This document shows, one piece after another, positions 1 to 8,763 of a stretch of DNA of 64,000 nucleotides (the first letter of the stretch is position 1; each line of letters opens with the position of its first letter). The translations under genes and the position numbers were made by a program. A model generated the notes under the pieces. It was not told the origin of the DNA, searched no databases, and saw only the letters and a program-made list of their open reading frames with translations. This stretch comes from Flavobacterium eburneipallidum (lineage in GTDB: Bacteria > Bacteroidota > Bacteroidia > Flavobacteriales > Flavobacteriaceae), in the NCBI RefSeq assembly GCF_027111355.2, contig NZ_CP114291.2, positions 2,294,001 to 2,358,000 of the forward strand. Direction: 5' to 3'.

Positions 1-550
1 CTACCGAAGCTATCTGGCTCTTTACATTAACTTCTTTATAATCTACTGGTCTGAAAATTGCTTCTTTTGGATTGCGCTCTTTTTCCGTTGCCGGTAGTAG
101 TTTATAATCTTGTTCTAATGTACGGCAGGCATTCATGGAACGTAATTTTTCATAAGAATCCGATATTTTTTTACCGTTACGATCTACAGATGTTGATACA
201 ATGTGAATGTGAGTTCGTTCAATGTCGGTATGTTTGAAAACTACATAAGGCTGTTCACCATAACCCATAAGTTCCATATAATCTTTGGCTAGCAGTTTAA
301 AGCTTTCATCATTTACCTGATCTCTCGGATCGGGATTAAGCGATATATGCAAAACTGGCTTTTCCGTTCGCTTGTTTGCAATTAGATAAGGTTCAAGTGA
401 ACGGTATAATTGAGCAACGGTATAATTTCCATTGATGGTTTCTCTCATTCGATGCGTGGCCAATACCTCCCCTTTTTCCGTATCAACTTTAAATTGATTA
501 TAGGAAAGTGCCCCAATCATATTTGCTCCACGATTAATCTTAGCTATCAT
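1..550 (-). CDS. mobB: MobB-type relaxase, N-terminal part (cut by window edge)
   Basis: Relaxase/mobilisation nuclease that would nick oriT and pilot the transferred strand in conjugation. Reading leftward from the ATG at 548-550 there is an open frame of about 183 codons with no stop before the window edge. The N-terminus (MIAKINRGANMIGALSYN) is typical of Bacteroidota relaxases. A histidine cluster suits the metal-binding HUH-type site: H68 in HISLNP, H107, and H114/H116 in HIHIVS. The start overlaps the stop of mobA by four bases (ATGA), so the two genes are translationally coupled. The C-terminal part lies outside the window. Confidence 0.9.
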   Translation of the reverse strand, partial: MIAKINRGANMIGALSYNQFKVDTEKGEVLATHRMRETINGNYTVAQLYRSLEPYLIANKRTEKPVLHISLNPDPRDQVNDESFKLLAKDYMELMGYGEQPYVVFKHTDIERTHIHIVSTSVDRNGKKISDSYEKLRSMNACRTLEQDYKLLPATEKERNPKEAIFRPVDYKEVNVKSQIASV

Positions 551-993
551 TTTTTTTCGTTTTTAATCAAATATTTGGTTTCAAACTCCTCAGTCAACTG
601 CGTGATTTCACGGCATAACTTCGCTAATTCCGCTGTTTGTTTTTCCAGTTTAAAGAGATACGCTGCCGCTTTCTTTTCAGAAAAATTGCGATACAATAGC
701 TTTACGATCTGATTGTAATTGACGCCAACGGAACGAAACTGACCATACAAAGTAGTTAATCGCATGTAATAATCCATTGCAGCTATATCTACTTTTACAG
801 TTTTGATTGGCTTTTCAAACAAAATGGAAGTAACAAAATGAGCTTTATTATCTGCACCTGAAGCTTCAAAAAGGGAAAGAAATTTGGAGTTTTCCTCGTC
901 CGTAAGACGAAAAACATAACGGTGGATGCTCGGATTCTTTTTAAAATTCCGACCACCTTTGTTCTTTCCATTGTTTTGTTGTCCGTCCATCAT
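547..993 (-). CDS. mobA: MobA-like relaxosome accessory protein
   Basis: Small basic protein (148 aa) preceding the relaxase. By position and composition it is the MobA/MobC-type accessory factor that binds oriT and helps the relaxase melt or nick it. The N-terminus is rich in Lys/Asn/Gly and is followed by a region (IHRYVFRLTDEE) with the look of a ribbon-helix-helix DNA-binding fold. The C-terminal half is helical and probably coiled (YLFKLEKQTAELAKLCREI). It overlaps mobB by four bases. A second in-frame ATG one codon downstream (990) could also be the start. The ~670-bp non-coding stretch upstream is the expected place for oriT. Confidence 0.82.
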   Translation of the reverse strand: MMDGQQNNGKNKGGRNFKKNPSIHRYVFRLTDEENSKFLSLFEASGADNKAHFVTSILFEKPIKTVKVDIAAMDYYMRLTTLYGQFRSVGVNYNQIVKLLYRNFSEKKAAAYLFKLEKQTAELAKLCREITQLTEEFETKYLIKNEKK

Positions 994-1055
994 AAATCCA
1001 TTTTAATATTTTACAAAACACCGACTTCGGAGGATGTTTTAAGCCCCCGCAAGGG

Positions 1056-1107
1056 CAAGTTGTTTTGAGGCACAGAATTCATTTCGAGTGCCTAAAAACA
1101 CAACTTG
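1056..1107. repeat. Long imperfect inverted repeat, oriT candidate
   Basis: CAAGTTGTTTTGAGGCAC (1056-1073) pairs imperfectly with GTGCCTAAAAACACAACTTG (1088-1107) around a 14-nt loop. A perfect 6-bp hairpin follows at once (1110-1125, CTGTTC/GAACAG), then a third GC-rich hairpin at about 1130-1147. Hairpins just upstream of mobA are what a nic region looks like, but no nic consensus was matched. Confidence 0.45.
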
Positions 1108-1285
1108 CTCTGTTCTGGCGAACAGATAATCCGCCCTTCGGGACGGATTGAATAAAGCAGGGAAAAACGGCTTAGTGCCGTTCCTGTTAATGCCCAATAT
1201 TGATTTGATTCTTGCATTTGAATTACTCTGATTAATATTTTACAAAGTAAACCATTGAATGCAAAACCACTATGAGTTAAGCAAT

Positions 1286-1320
1286 TGCCAAACATTGCCA
1301 ATAAATGCCAAACATTGCCA
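1286..1320. repeat. Iteron-like 15-bp direct repeat
   Basis: TGCCAAACATTGCCA occurs at 1286-1300 and again at 1306-1320, a 20-bp period. Each copy contains two TGCCA words. The spacing of about two helical turns suggests a protein-binding array, possibly for the relaxosome or the TraA partition-like protein. Only two complete copies are present. Confidence 0.5.
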
Positions 1321-1662
1321 TAATAATAAAAGCACACATATAGCTCTATTTCTTTGTACTTATAAATGGACATAAGGTTATAAATAGCTATTTGGGTAAC
1401 AACATAACTACGCAACTACTGTCATAAAAATGTATGACCATAGAATTATAATTAGGTCTGCATTGAAGTATCTAATCATAGACTTAGCTACAAAGAAATT
1501 AAGGTACGTACACTAGTCTGTTGGTAAAAACATACCTCTGTACATACGTAAAAACAGATACAGCAACATAAATAGTTTGGCATATAAGTGCCTAACCATA
1601 TACTGCTGACCATAGCTACAATCATATATAGGATCTGCAATACTTACATAAATAATTAAAAG

Positions 1663-2430
1663 ATGAATTCAAAACACAAAACAGTATTTATCGCTTTTTC
1701 TTCTCAAAAAGGCGGTGTCGGAAAAAGTACTTTTACAACATTGGTTGCAAGTACCTTGCACTATAGATTGGGCTATAATGTCGCAGTATTTGATGCCGAT
1801 TTTCCACAACATAGTTTGATGAAAATGAAATCCCGTGATTTGGCAATGGTAATGGAAAATGAGCATTTGAAAAGGTTAGCGTACAAACAATTTACCACCA
1901 TCAACAAAAAAGCTTATCCGATTATGCAACACAAAGCGGAAAGTGTATTGGAAGCGGCTCATGAATTTTTAAATGCTTCTTCAGTAGCTGTTGATGTAGT
2001 ATTCTTTGACCTACCAGGAACGGTAAATACTCCTGGCATTTTGAAAGCACTGGCCGGAATGCATCATATTTTTACGCCCATTACTGCTGACCGTGTGGTA
2101 ATGGAAAGTACGCTGATTTTTACACAGCTTCTACAGGATGTGATTATGAAAAAAGGTGAAACTTCCATAGAGACCATTAATCTGTTTTGGAATCAGGTGG
2201 ATGGTAGGGAAAGCACACCTTTATATGAGATTTATAACAAGCTCATTGAGCAATTGGGATTAAGTCTTATGGAAAGCCAAATCAAGAACAGCACCCGTTT
2301 TCGAAAAGAAGGTGAAGAGAATAGCAAAACCATATTTCGTTCTACTGTAATGCCTCCCGATGAACGTTTGATGAAAGCTTGCCAGCTAGACCAGTTCATG
2401 AAAGAATTTTTAAAAATCATTCAATCATAG
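1663..2430 (+). CDS. traA: TraA, ParA/MinD-type ATPase of the conjugative element
   Basis: ParA-family ATPase (255 aa) heading the rightward operon. The deviant Walker A motif KGGVGKST is at residues 16-23, followed by VFDADFPQHS (the ParA switch I-like Asp region) and VFFDLPGT (Walker B-like). In Bacteroidota elements this is TraA, thought to position or partition the element, or to take part in transfer regulation. It is followed 4 bp later by a DUF3408-type gene, so the two are co-transcribed. The start at 1663 gives the usual compact N-terminus just ahead of the ATPase core. Confidence 0.9.
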   Translation: MNSKHKTVFIAFSSQKGGVGKSTFTTLVASTLHYRLGYNVAVFDADFPQHSLMKMKSRDLAMVMENEHLKRLAYKQFTTINKKAYPIMQHKAESVLEAAHEFLNASSVAVDVVFFDLPGTVNTPGILKALAGMHHIFTPITADRVVMESTLIFTQLLQDVIMKKGETSIETINLFWNQVDGRESTPLYEIYNKLIEQLGLSLMESQIKNSTRFRKEGEENSKTIFRSTVMPPDERLMKACQLDQFMKEFLKIIQS

Positions 2431-2434
2431 TGGT

Positions 2435-2869
2435 ATGGAGAAAGAGAACAAGAAAAAATCTACTCCAGAAATTAATGAGGAGTTGATGATGAACCTGATG
2501 GTCGATGGAGTGAAAAAGGATGGTTTACAGCTTCCTCTAAAACAGATTGAGCAGCAAGATGAGGAAAGCGTAAATCCAAAAGAACTCCCAAATGCAAAAT
2601 CAGTGGTTAAGGAAAAAAGCAGAAAAAGGACAAGCGAAATGGAGTATGAAAGTATTTTTTTCAAAAGACCCGATACCAATGCCCGTGATGGTAAAACAGT
2701 ATACATCCGACCTGATTTTCACGAAAAACTATCCCGAATTGTACAAGTGATAGGCGAAGATAAAATAACCATTTATGCTTATTTAGATAATTTGCTGGAT
2801 TACCATTTTCAGGAATTTGGAGAGCAGATAACCAAGAGTTTTAATGATAAATACAAACCTATTTTATGA
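2435..2869 (+). CDS. DUF3408-like conjugal transfer protein (TraB/TraC position)
   Basis: A 144-aa protein with a charged, low-complexity N-terminal 75 residues. The conserved C-terminal block (residues about 85-135, YIRPDFHEKLSRIVQVIG then the TIYAYLDNLLDYHF segment) matches my memory of the DUF3408 family, which follows traA in these elements. The predicted fold is ribbon-helix-helix-like, so a DNA-binding or ParB-like partner role for TraA is plausible but inferred. It begins 4 bp after traA and its stop overlaps the next start by ATGA (2866-2869). Confidence 0.75.
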   Translation: MEKENKKKSTPEINEELMMNLMVDGVKKDGLQLPLKQIEQQDEESVNPKELPNAKSVVKEKSRKRTSEMEYESIFFKRPDTNARDGKTVYIRPDFHEKLSRIVQVIGEDKITIYAYLDNLLDYHFQEFGEQITKSFNDKYKPIL

Positions 2870-3504
2870 TTATGGAAACAGTAATAGTTGTATGTCTGTT
2901 CATTGTTATTACGCTATTGGTGGAGGATAAGATTGTTATCAGGAAAAAGAAGGAGCAAAACCCAACCCAGAAAAAATCTAATCCGAATCTACCAGATATT
3001 ATGGGGCAGCCCAAACCAATGAGAAGTCTTTCACTGCCAAAGAGTGCCACTGAAAGCCCAAATAAAAAGCATGAACAGAAAACAGATAATTTTGATATTG
3101 AAATCGACGACGAAAATATTGATATACAAATTCCGCAGGAAGGACTTGATGAAGTTTTTGGAAATGTACCTGATTTTGAGGAAGAGGAAGAAGAATGGAA
3201 CAGGTATGGAATATCCAATGGGGATAACGGTTTTGCCCAAGGGATTACCTTTGAAGAACTAAGCTCCGTGGGGATGCTGCTGCAAAAAGATAAATTGGAG
3301 TCCTCTCAAAAGGAAACAGCGGTTGCAATTGTTCAAAAAATACAAGGAACCGAATTATTCAGCCTATTGGAAAATTCCATGGAAAGTGCGTCCCGTAAAA
3401 TAGCCGAGCTGTTGAACAGGAGTCTTTCTTTTGAAACGGATGCTGGTTCTTCCACTTTGCGGAAAAATGATTTGGAGAATTTTGATATTGGGGAGTTTGT
3501 GTGA
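2866..3504 (+). CDS. TraD-like conjugal transfer protein with N-terminal membrane anchor
   Basis: A 212-aa protein with one hydrophobic segment at residues 3-17 (start ATG at 2866 or 2872). An acidic linker (DIEIDDENIDI; EEEEE) and a helical C-terminal region (about 120-185) follow. The order after the ParA and DUF3408 genes fits the traD slot of CTnDOT-like elements, where function is unknown. The assignment rests on position and overall build, not on a recognised domain. It ends the first tra group; the defence cargo starts 190 bp downstream. Confidence 0.6.
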   Translation: MIMETVIVVCLFIVITLLVEDKIVIRKKKEQNPTQKKSNPNLPDIMGQPKPMRSLSLPKSATESPNKKHEQKTDNFDIEIDDENIDIQIPQEGLDEVFGNVPDFEEEEEEWNRYGISNGDNGFAQGITFEELSSVGMLLQKDKLESSQKETAVAIVQKIQGTELFSLLENSMESASRKIAELLNRSLSFETDAGSSTLRKNDLENFDIGEFV

Positions 3505-3536
3505 GCAAGCTCCCTTTTTTATTTTTATGTATTTAA

Positions 3537-3571
3537 TTGCGTAATGGGTTGAAATCACACCCTAATTGCAA
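3537..3571. promoter_or_regulatory. Palindromic operator-like repeat 1 upstream of abiE
   Basis: TTGCGTAATGGG, then the shared spacer TTGAAATCA, then CACCCTAATTGCAA: an inverted repeat almost identical to a second copy 109 bp downstream. AbiEi antitoxins are known to repress their own promoter by binding two inverted repeats, which is the arrangement seen here. Confidence 0.65.
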
Positions 3572-3611
3572 ATGAGTACTTAATTTGGTAGCAAAATAAT
3601 TAACTAAAATC

Positions 3612-3642
3612 TTGTTTTTGACGATATAAAAATATAAGTTTG
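3612..3642 (+). promoter_or_regulatory. Putative abiE promoter (Bacteroidota type)
   Basis: TTG at 3612-3614 (-33-like) and TAAGTTTG at 3635-3642, a full match to the TAnnTTTG -7 consensus, with about 20 bp between. It lies between the two palindromes; the second starts 4 bp after the -7 box, so a bound repressor would block RNA polymerase. Confidence 0.55.
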
Positions 3643-3645
3643 TCT

Positions 3646-3680
3646 TTGCGTAAGGGGTTGAAATCACACCCTTATCGCAA
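3646..3680. promoter_or_regulatory. Palindromic operator-like repeat 2 upstream of abiE
   Basis: TTGCGTAAGGGG, the spacer TTGAAATCA, then CACCCTTATCGCAA. It is an inverted repeat with outer arms TTGCG/CGCAA and inner arms TAAGGG/CCCTTA, and matches repeat 1 at most positions. It ends 14 bp before the abiEi start codon. Confidence 0.68.
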
Positions 3681-3694
3681 TTATAAACTAAATT

Positions 3695-4504
3695 ATGGCA
3701 GAGCAATATAAATATTTAGAATCGTTTATCGACGAACAGAGGGCAAATGGTAAGTATAGTTTTACTACCGAAGGTCTGCATAGTCTGTTAGATGTTTCTG
3801 AAAATGCTTTGAAGAAAACGCTGCAAAGACTTAAAAACCAAGAAGCGGTTGTAATGGTACGCAAAGGCTTTTGTGTAATTGTACCACCAGAATATAGAAC
3901 CAAAGGGATTATTCCAACTAGTTTTTATGTAAATGATTTGATGAAGTTTCTCAATCGGGATTATTATGTATGTCTGTTAAATGCAGCCGCCTATCATGGA
4001 GCTGCTCATCAGCAACCTCAAAATTATGCAATCATTACTGAAGGGATTGCTTTGAGATCGATTAAAAATGATAAGGTTGAAATTAACTTTCATATCAAAA
4101 AGTCTTGGAATAAAAAGGATGTTGTAAAGAAGAAAGTGGATACCGGATATATTACTATCTCTTCTCCTGAATTAACTGCTTTGGATTTGGTTCACTATTT
4201 CATTGAAGTGGGAGGGTTTAACCGAGTAGCTACTGTTTTGGAAGAATTGAGAGAAGTGATGCAAGCAGATCAATTGGTAGAAACCGCAAAACAGTATGGC
4301 GATATAGCAGTAGTGCAACGTTTGGGGTATTTATTGGAATGTGTTTTAGAAGAACATACATTAAGTAATGCCTTATACAATTATCTCGAATCAATAGGAT
4401 TTTATCCAACTTTATTGCGTCCTCAAAAAAAGAAACCTGAAAATTGGATAACTGGCAACAAATGGAAAATTGTGCCTAATATAGAAATAGAAGCAGATAT
4501 ATGA
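3695..4504 (+). CDS. abiEi: AbiEi antitoxin/autorepressor of a type IV toxin-antitoxin system
   Basis: A 269-aa antitoxin with an N-terminal winged-helix region (residues about 1-65: short helices, SENALKKTLQRLKNQEAV as recognition-type helix, then a wing around VMVRKGFCVIVP). The C-terminal domain is typical of AbiEi proteins (YVCLLNAAAYHGAA, then SPELTALDLVHYF). In this family the N-terminal domain binds operator DNA and the C-terminal domain blocks toxicity. Its stop overlaps the abiEii start (ATGA at 4501-4504), so the pair is translationally coupled. Two palindromes upstream are likely its operators. Confidence 0.88.
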   Translation: MAEQYKYLESFIDEQRANGKYSFTTEGLHSLLDVSENALKKTLQRLKNQEAVVMVRKGFCVIVPPEYRTKGIIPTSFYVNDLMKFLNRDYYVCLLNAAAYHGAAHQQPQNYAIITEGIALRSIKNDKVEINFHIKKSWNKKDVVKKKVDTGYITISSPELTALDLVHYFIEVGGFNRVATVLEELREVMQADQLVETAKQYGDIAVVQRLGYLLECVLEEHTLSNALYNYLESIGFYPTLLRPQKKKPENWITGNKWKIVPNIEIEADI

Positions 4505-5280
4505 TACCACAGTCGTACATAACAGCTTGGCGAAAACAAGCTCCCTGGCAGGAAAATTATCAGGTAGAACAAGATTTAATTATACAACGAGCTTTGATAG
4601 CTTTATTCAGTAATGAATTTATTAGAGAACGATTGGCTTTTCGTGGAGGAACGGCATTACATAAACTATTTTTAGCACCGGCTGCAAGATATTCGGAAGA
4701 TATTGATTTGGTCCAGATAAAAGCAGAGCCTTTCGGGACAATTATTGATAATATTCGGGAACAGCTTTCCTTTTTAGGCAAACCTCGTATTAAGCAAAAA
4801 GAACACAATAATACTATTGTGTACACCATTCAGTCCGAAGATGATGTGCCTATAAAACTAAAAATCGAAGTCAATACCCGGGAACATTTTTCGGTGTATG
4901 GCTTACAAGATATTCCTGTAAAGTTGGATTCCGAATGGGATAATGGTGAGGCATTAGTTCCTACTTATGGACTGGATGAATTATTAGCCACCAAACTCCG
5001 AGCTTTATACCAGCGAAAGAAAGGACGTGATCTGTTTGATTTGTGGTATGCTTTAAATAATGCAGATGTCAATGTAGAAAAGCTTATCGAAGCATTCAAA
5101 CACTATATGGCAGAAGAAGGAAATCATGTTACGCAAAAAGAGTTTCTCGAAAACATGGACAAGAAAATTGAAGATCCTGATTTTAGAGGTGATATGAATG
5201 GATTGCTCCGAAGCGGTATTGAATATGAGGTAAACGAAGCATACGAATATGTAAAAACAAATCTTTTGGAAAAGATTTAA
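4501..5280 (+). CDS. abiEii: AbiEii toxin, nucleotidyltransferase
   Basis: A 259-aa DNA polymerase-beta-type nucleotidyltransferase. Visible motifs are FRGGTALHK (residues 47-55) and SEDIDLV (65-71, the metal-binding DxD), a third acidic strand in KIEVNTRE, and RKKGRDLFDLW near residue 180, the conserved RDxxDL block of AbiEii/JHP933-like toxins. Family members act as bacteriostatic toxins that abort phage infection; some modify tRNA. With abiEi upstream and coupled, this is a complete system carried as cargo inside the conjugative element. Confidence 0.9.
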   Translation: MIPQSYITAWRKQAPWQENYQVEQDLIIQRALIALFSNEFIRERLAFRGGTALHKLFLAPAARYSEDIDLVQIKAEPFGTIIDNIREQLSFLGKPRIKQKEHNNTIVYTIQSEDDVPIKLKIEVNTREHFSVYGLQDIPVKLDSEWDNGEALVPTYGLDELLATKLRALYQRKKGRDLFDLWYALNNADVNVEKLIEAFKHYMAEEGNHVTQKEFLENMDKKIEDPDFRGDMNGLLRSGIEYEVNEAYEYVKTNLLEKI

Positions 5281-5408
5281 AATATATAGAATAACAAAAC
5301 TATTATTGTAAATAGTTAAAAAATAAAATATAAGGAATTGAATTATTCACCTACTAGAATATAAATTATTTTGTGTCTTTCTTTTGAAATAAATATCAGA
5401 TTAATTGG

Positions 5409-8400
5409 TTAATAAATATCATTCAGGGGGTTATTCTCATTGTAATCGTCATGACGCAGGTTAAAACGAATATCAAGAAATTCTTTGATAGCTGTAAAAT
5501 TCGGTGTCATTAATTTAGTTTCCAACCCATAGGTATTAAGAGCTGATGGCAAACTAAAATTAAACTGGTCTGTAAATTCTTTTGACTTAAAGGCTTCTAA
5601 TGGAAATTCTACATAGCAATCCTTCTCATCCATATTCATATATTTATAAAATGTTTTTTGAAAATGTTCAATCTGTTTTTCTTCGGTGTTGAATTTCTTT
5701 TTTTCAAAACGTCTTACTTTGTAATTAATCATAAAATTTTGCATATTCATCAATATCTGCCAATCTTTATGACCTTCACTCCTTAAATCATTAAGCCATA
5801 TTGGAAAACAAGGAAGTTTTTTTAGTTCTGCCAATGTAAGATAAGTACATTTTTGCATATTATTAAAGCGGTTTTCAATGGCTTCGAGACTAAACTTTTT
5901 ATTATATTTTTGGCTTAATGAGTTATCCCAAACCACTACTTTGTTTTCTCTCGGGAAATTCAGATTAAAATTCTCTTTTTCAAAAGAAGAAGCTTGAAAC
6001 ACTTCAAAATCTTCTTTAAGATAAATATCTCTGTGTATTTTTTGATAGAGGTTAATTGCTATTTGTTTGGTATCAAGTTTTGCTTCTTTGAAGAATTTCC
6101 AAAATAATAGATCAAACTCATCTGATTTCAAAAGGCTAATATTATCCAGCATAAGTCTTAAAGAAACCATATTGAATGCAGAATGTTGGTTAATCTTTTC
6201 GGTATTAACTACATTAGAAAAGCATATGTAGACTTTCCATTTTATAACTTCATTAGAAGGGAGTTGTTCAGGAGCAACGTATTTATTACTTAAAGTTAAC
6301 TCAATATCAATTTTTGATTTAAGCAAATGAAAATCAACATCCGATAGTGCAATTTCTGCCAAAACAACTTGTATGGACGAGATGTATTCTTCAGCTATGG
6401 ATCGTACTTCATGTGTATTATCAAAGCTGATGCACCACAAGCTGCCTAAAGCATAAAAATTAATTATTCTTGTCTTTCCAAAATCGTTGAAAGGAAAGTC
6501 ATTAATCTGATTTTCAATCGACTTATTATACTTTTCGTCAGATTGTAATTCATCGTTCAATTTCGCTAAGATTGGTACAACAATTTGGCTTCCAATATAA
6601 TCTAGAAAGACAATGTAATTTTCATTTAAATACTTGAACTGATTGGAACTTCTTCGCATTACATACAGCATGAATGCTATGTTTAAAGTAGCTTTTTGTT
6701 CTTCTTCGGCATCAGATTTATCAAAATTGGCATTTAATTTTAATCCAATATATCTCCCGTATAGACTTAATGAATTAAACCAAGAACCCTGTAAGTAATC
6801 TGCATAAGCAAGCAAAGAAAGACTATTTTCAACTCTTTTGATAAGCTCTTTATTAGTGCTCATGCGAAAAGCTGCTAAAGCGTAGTTTTTAGCAGCAAAG
6901 TGCATTCCTATGGAATTGTAGAGTTGGGCAATATTTAATAAAGCCAAGACAAAACCTTCAATAGTATCTTCTTGTAAATAGTTATCCTTGGCACTATGGA
7001 AATATTCTAGTGCTTTTAGTAGATTTTTTGGAATGTTTGTTTTTAGATAGTTATACCCTCTTTTTACCTGTGATTGTGCAAGTTTTACTTTACCTTCTCT
7101 TTTTTCTACTAGAGGAAATAGATTTTCTGAAAAATCTTCCAATGCAGATATGATTCCCATTTTATCTGTAGGATCTACATTGAGATGCATTTTAATATAC
7201 TTTTCTATCCTATCACCAAATTGAGATAGTTTGAAAAGAGGAGCTTTTTCAACCAAAGCTAAAATCTCATCAAAATATTCAATAAATTCGAGATTACTTT
7301 TATTTCTGAGTCTGTTTATACCTAATAAGAAATTACCTTGCAGTTCAAGTAAATTGCATTTTTCACTGATGTCCTTTTCTATCAATAATTTTTGATTAAT
7401 TTTTCTATAAAGTTGTATGAACCATTTTCTTAATTCACCTTCTTCAATTGATGCTTTTCCATTTTTGGATGCAACAAATACTACATTGATAATATTATGT
7501 GCATTTTCTATATCTTTCGCATCCTTAAAAGCTACAAAATCACTGAAATAATAACGAATGTCTTCTTCAAATCCAAATAAGTTTCCTTCAGGCCGTTCAC
7601 GAATAGCCAGATTTTCATAATCAACTTCATAAAACTCATTATTAAGGAATACTATTTCGTAAACAGCTTTTTTTCTAAATAGTGAATCTACTTTTAAGTT
7701 TTTGGCGTAATAAATAAGAAAAGGATTCCAAAGGATTTTATGTGTGTGTAAATATTTTTTTCTTCGACAATAATTTACTAGGTCTAAAATTTCATAAAAC
7801 TCTCCAATTCTAAATTCAGATAGAGGTTCGATTTTTTTATAGTAGTCGTATCTACTTGAATACCATTTATCATCTTCATTGCCAATCGAAAATAATCTTT
7901 GTTCTAATTGATCATAAGTTAGCTTTCGTTCTTCTCCTAGTTTTTCGTTTATTACCATAAAAACAGTGTCGAGTAGTACACCGAAAACTTGTATCGAATT
8001 ATTGTCCGCCAAGTTATGTGGTAATTTTTGTATCAATAGCTCTATATTGGCTCTTGTTGTAGTAAATTCATCATCTGGCGAAGTTCCTATGAATTTCCAT
8101 TTTATCATTTTAGTAAATTCTTGCCAGAACGATTTATCTAATTCATCGTACACTTTAACCGCTTCTTGAAGTTCATCATTATCTTTTAATGCTTTTTTTT
8201 GCTCTTCAATATACTCTGTTACTATTTCTTTTACTTTCTGGGCATACTTTTTAAGTTTTTCTTCATCTAACTGGTTTTGGTATTCAAACCACTCTTTTAG
8301 CATATCAGCATCGTTATTTAAATACTTCTGTGCAATATTTGTGTTAGTTTCAAAAACATATTCTTTCGAGAAATCATTGTAATTTGATTTTACATGAAGT

Positions 8401-8672
8401 GTGAAAAAATGAGAAATACACTTTTTCACTTCTTCGCTTGAAAATGAAAAGTTGCTGGAGTATAGTTTTATTTGGCGAAAAGTAAGTTTTTGAGATAACA
8501 AATCCTTTTGAAAAATGTCTTCTTCAAATTCGCAGTAAATATCTTCTTTAGTATTACTAATAAAATTACTAATCCAAGTTTCAAGAGTCTTTAATGTCTG
8601 ATAATTATATCCCCGTTGAGCAGCAAATGCATCGGTGTTTTTTGAAAATAAAAAGAGTTTGTTTAGTTCCAT
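5409..8672 (-). CDS. Large putative defence protein: Cap4/DUF4297-like nuclease plus TPR-like helical repeats
   Basis: A 1087-aa protein transcribed against the tra genes around it. Residues 1-100 resemble the Cap4 (formerly DUF4297) dsDNA endonuclease: an RGYNYQ box at 20-25, then acidic CEFEEDI at 47-53, then RQIKLYS at 66-72, the E...QxK layout of PD-(D/E)xK nucleases. The remaining ~950 residues are mostly helical. TPR-like pairs occur around 545-690 (QVKRGYNYLKTNI, YFHSAKDNYLQ, AKNYALAAFRMS). I saw no Walker A motif, so it does not look like a STAND/Avs ATPase. The family's nuclease domains act in anti-phage defence when activated by a sensor; here the helical region could be that sensor. 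The position beside abiE supports a defence role. The function is inferred. Confidence 0.6.
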   Translation of the reverse strand: MELNKLFLFSKNTDAFAAQRGYNYQTLKTLETWISNFISNTKEDIYCEFEEDIFQKDLLSQKLTFRQIKLYSSNFSFSSEEVKKCISHFFTLHVKSNYNDFSKEYVFETNTNIAQKYLNNDADMLKEWFEYQNQLDEEKLKKYAQKVKEIVTEYIEEQKKALKDNDELQEAVKVYDELDKSFWQEFTKMIKWKFIGTSPDDEFTTTRANIELLIQKLPHNLADNNSIQVFGVLLDTVFMVINEKLGEERKLTYDQLEQRLFSIGNEDDKWYSSRYDYYKKIEPLSEFRIGEFYEILDLVNYCRRKKYLHTHKILWNPFLIYYAKNLKVDSLFRKKAVYEIVFLNNEFYEVDYENLAIRERPEGNLFGFEEDIRYYFSDFVAFKDAKDIENAHNIINVVFVASKNGKASIEEGELRKWFIQLYRKINQKLLIEKDISEKCNLLELQGNFLLGINRLRNKSNLEFIEYFDEILALVEKAPLFKLSQFGDRIEKYIKMHLNVDPTDKMGIISALEDFSENLFPLVEKREGKVKLAQSQVKRGYNYLKTNIPKNLLKALEYFHSAKDNYLQEDTIEGFVLALLNIAQLYNSIGMHFAAKNYALAAFRMSTNKELIKRVENSLSLLAYADYLQGSWFNSLSLYGRYIGLKLNANFDKSDAEEEQKATLNIAFMLYVMRRSSNQFKYLNENYIVFLDYIGSQIVVPILAKLNDELQSDEKYNKSIENQINDFPFNDFGKTRIINFYALGSLWCISFDNTHEVRSIAEEYISSIQVVLAEIALSDVDFHLLKSKIDIELTLSNKYVAPEQLPSNEVIKWKVYICFSNVVNTEKINQHSAFNMVSLRLMLDNISLLKSDEFDLLFWKFFKEAKLDTKQIAINLYQKIHRDIYLKEDFEVFQASSFEKENFNLNFPRENKVVVWDNSLSQKYNKKFSLEAIENRFNNMQKCTYLTLAELKKLPCFPIWLNDLRSEGHKDWQILMNMQNFMINYKVRRFEKKKFNTEEKQIEHFQKTFYKYMNMDEKDCYVEFPLEAFKSKEFTDQFNFSLPSALNTYGLETKLMTPNFTAIKEFLDIRFNLRHDDYNENNPLNDIY

Positions 8673-8763
8673 TTAATAATTACATTTTTTATTACTCAAT
8701 TGATATGTTTTTTTTGCAATGATCCACTATTAATAATTATATGTAATTATTTTCTAACTACGT

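Larger units (their letters stand above)
994..1662. other. Repeat-rich intergenic region between divergent mob and tra genes (oriT candidate)
   Basis: No convincing gene. The stretch separates leftward mobA/mobB from rightward traA and carries several inverted and direct repeats, listed separately. The right half (1320-1662) is AT-rich and has many loose variants of 'accata' and 'tacgta' words, but I could not assign a clear promoter. In related Bacteroidota elements oriT lies immediately upstream of mobA. Confidence 0.55.

Noticed and set aside
3537..3680. Possible mini CRISPR array (two 35-bp repeats)
   Set aside because: Only two copies, each palindromic, flanking a promoter in front of abiEi; operator sites explain them better, and no cas genes are present.
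5409..8672. A GKAS string in the large nuclease protein as a Walker A motif of a STAND ATPase
   Set aside because: The context (VFVASKNGKASIEEG) lacks the GxxxxGK[ST] spacing and no Walker B follows, so an Avs assignment is not supported.
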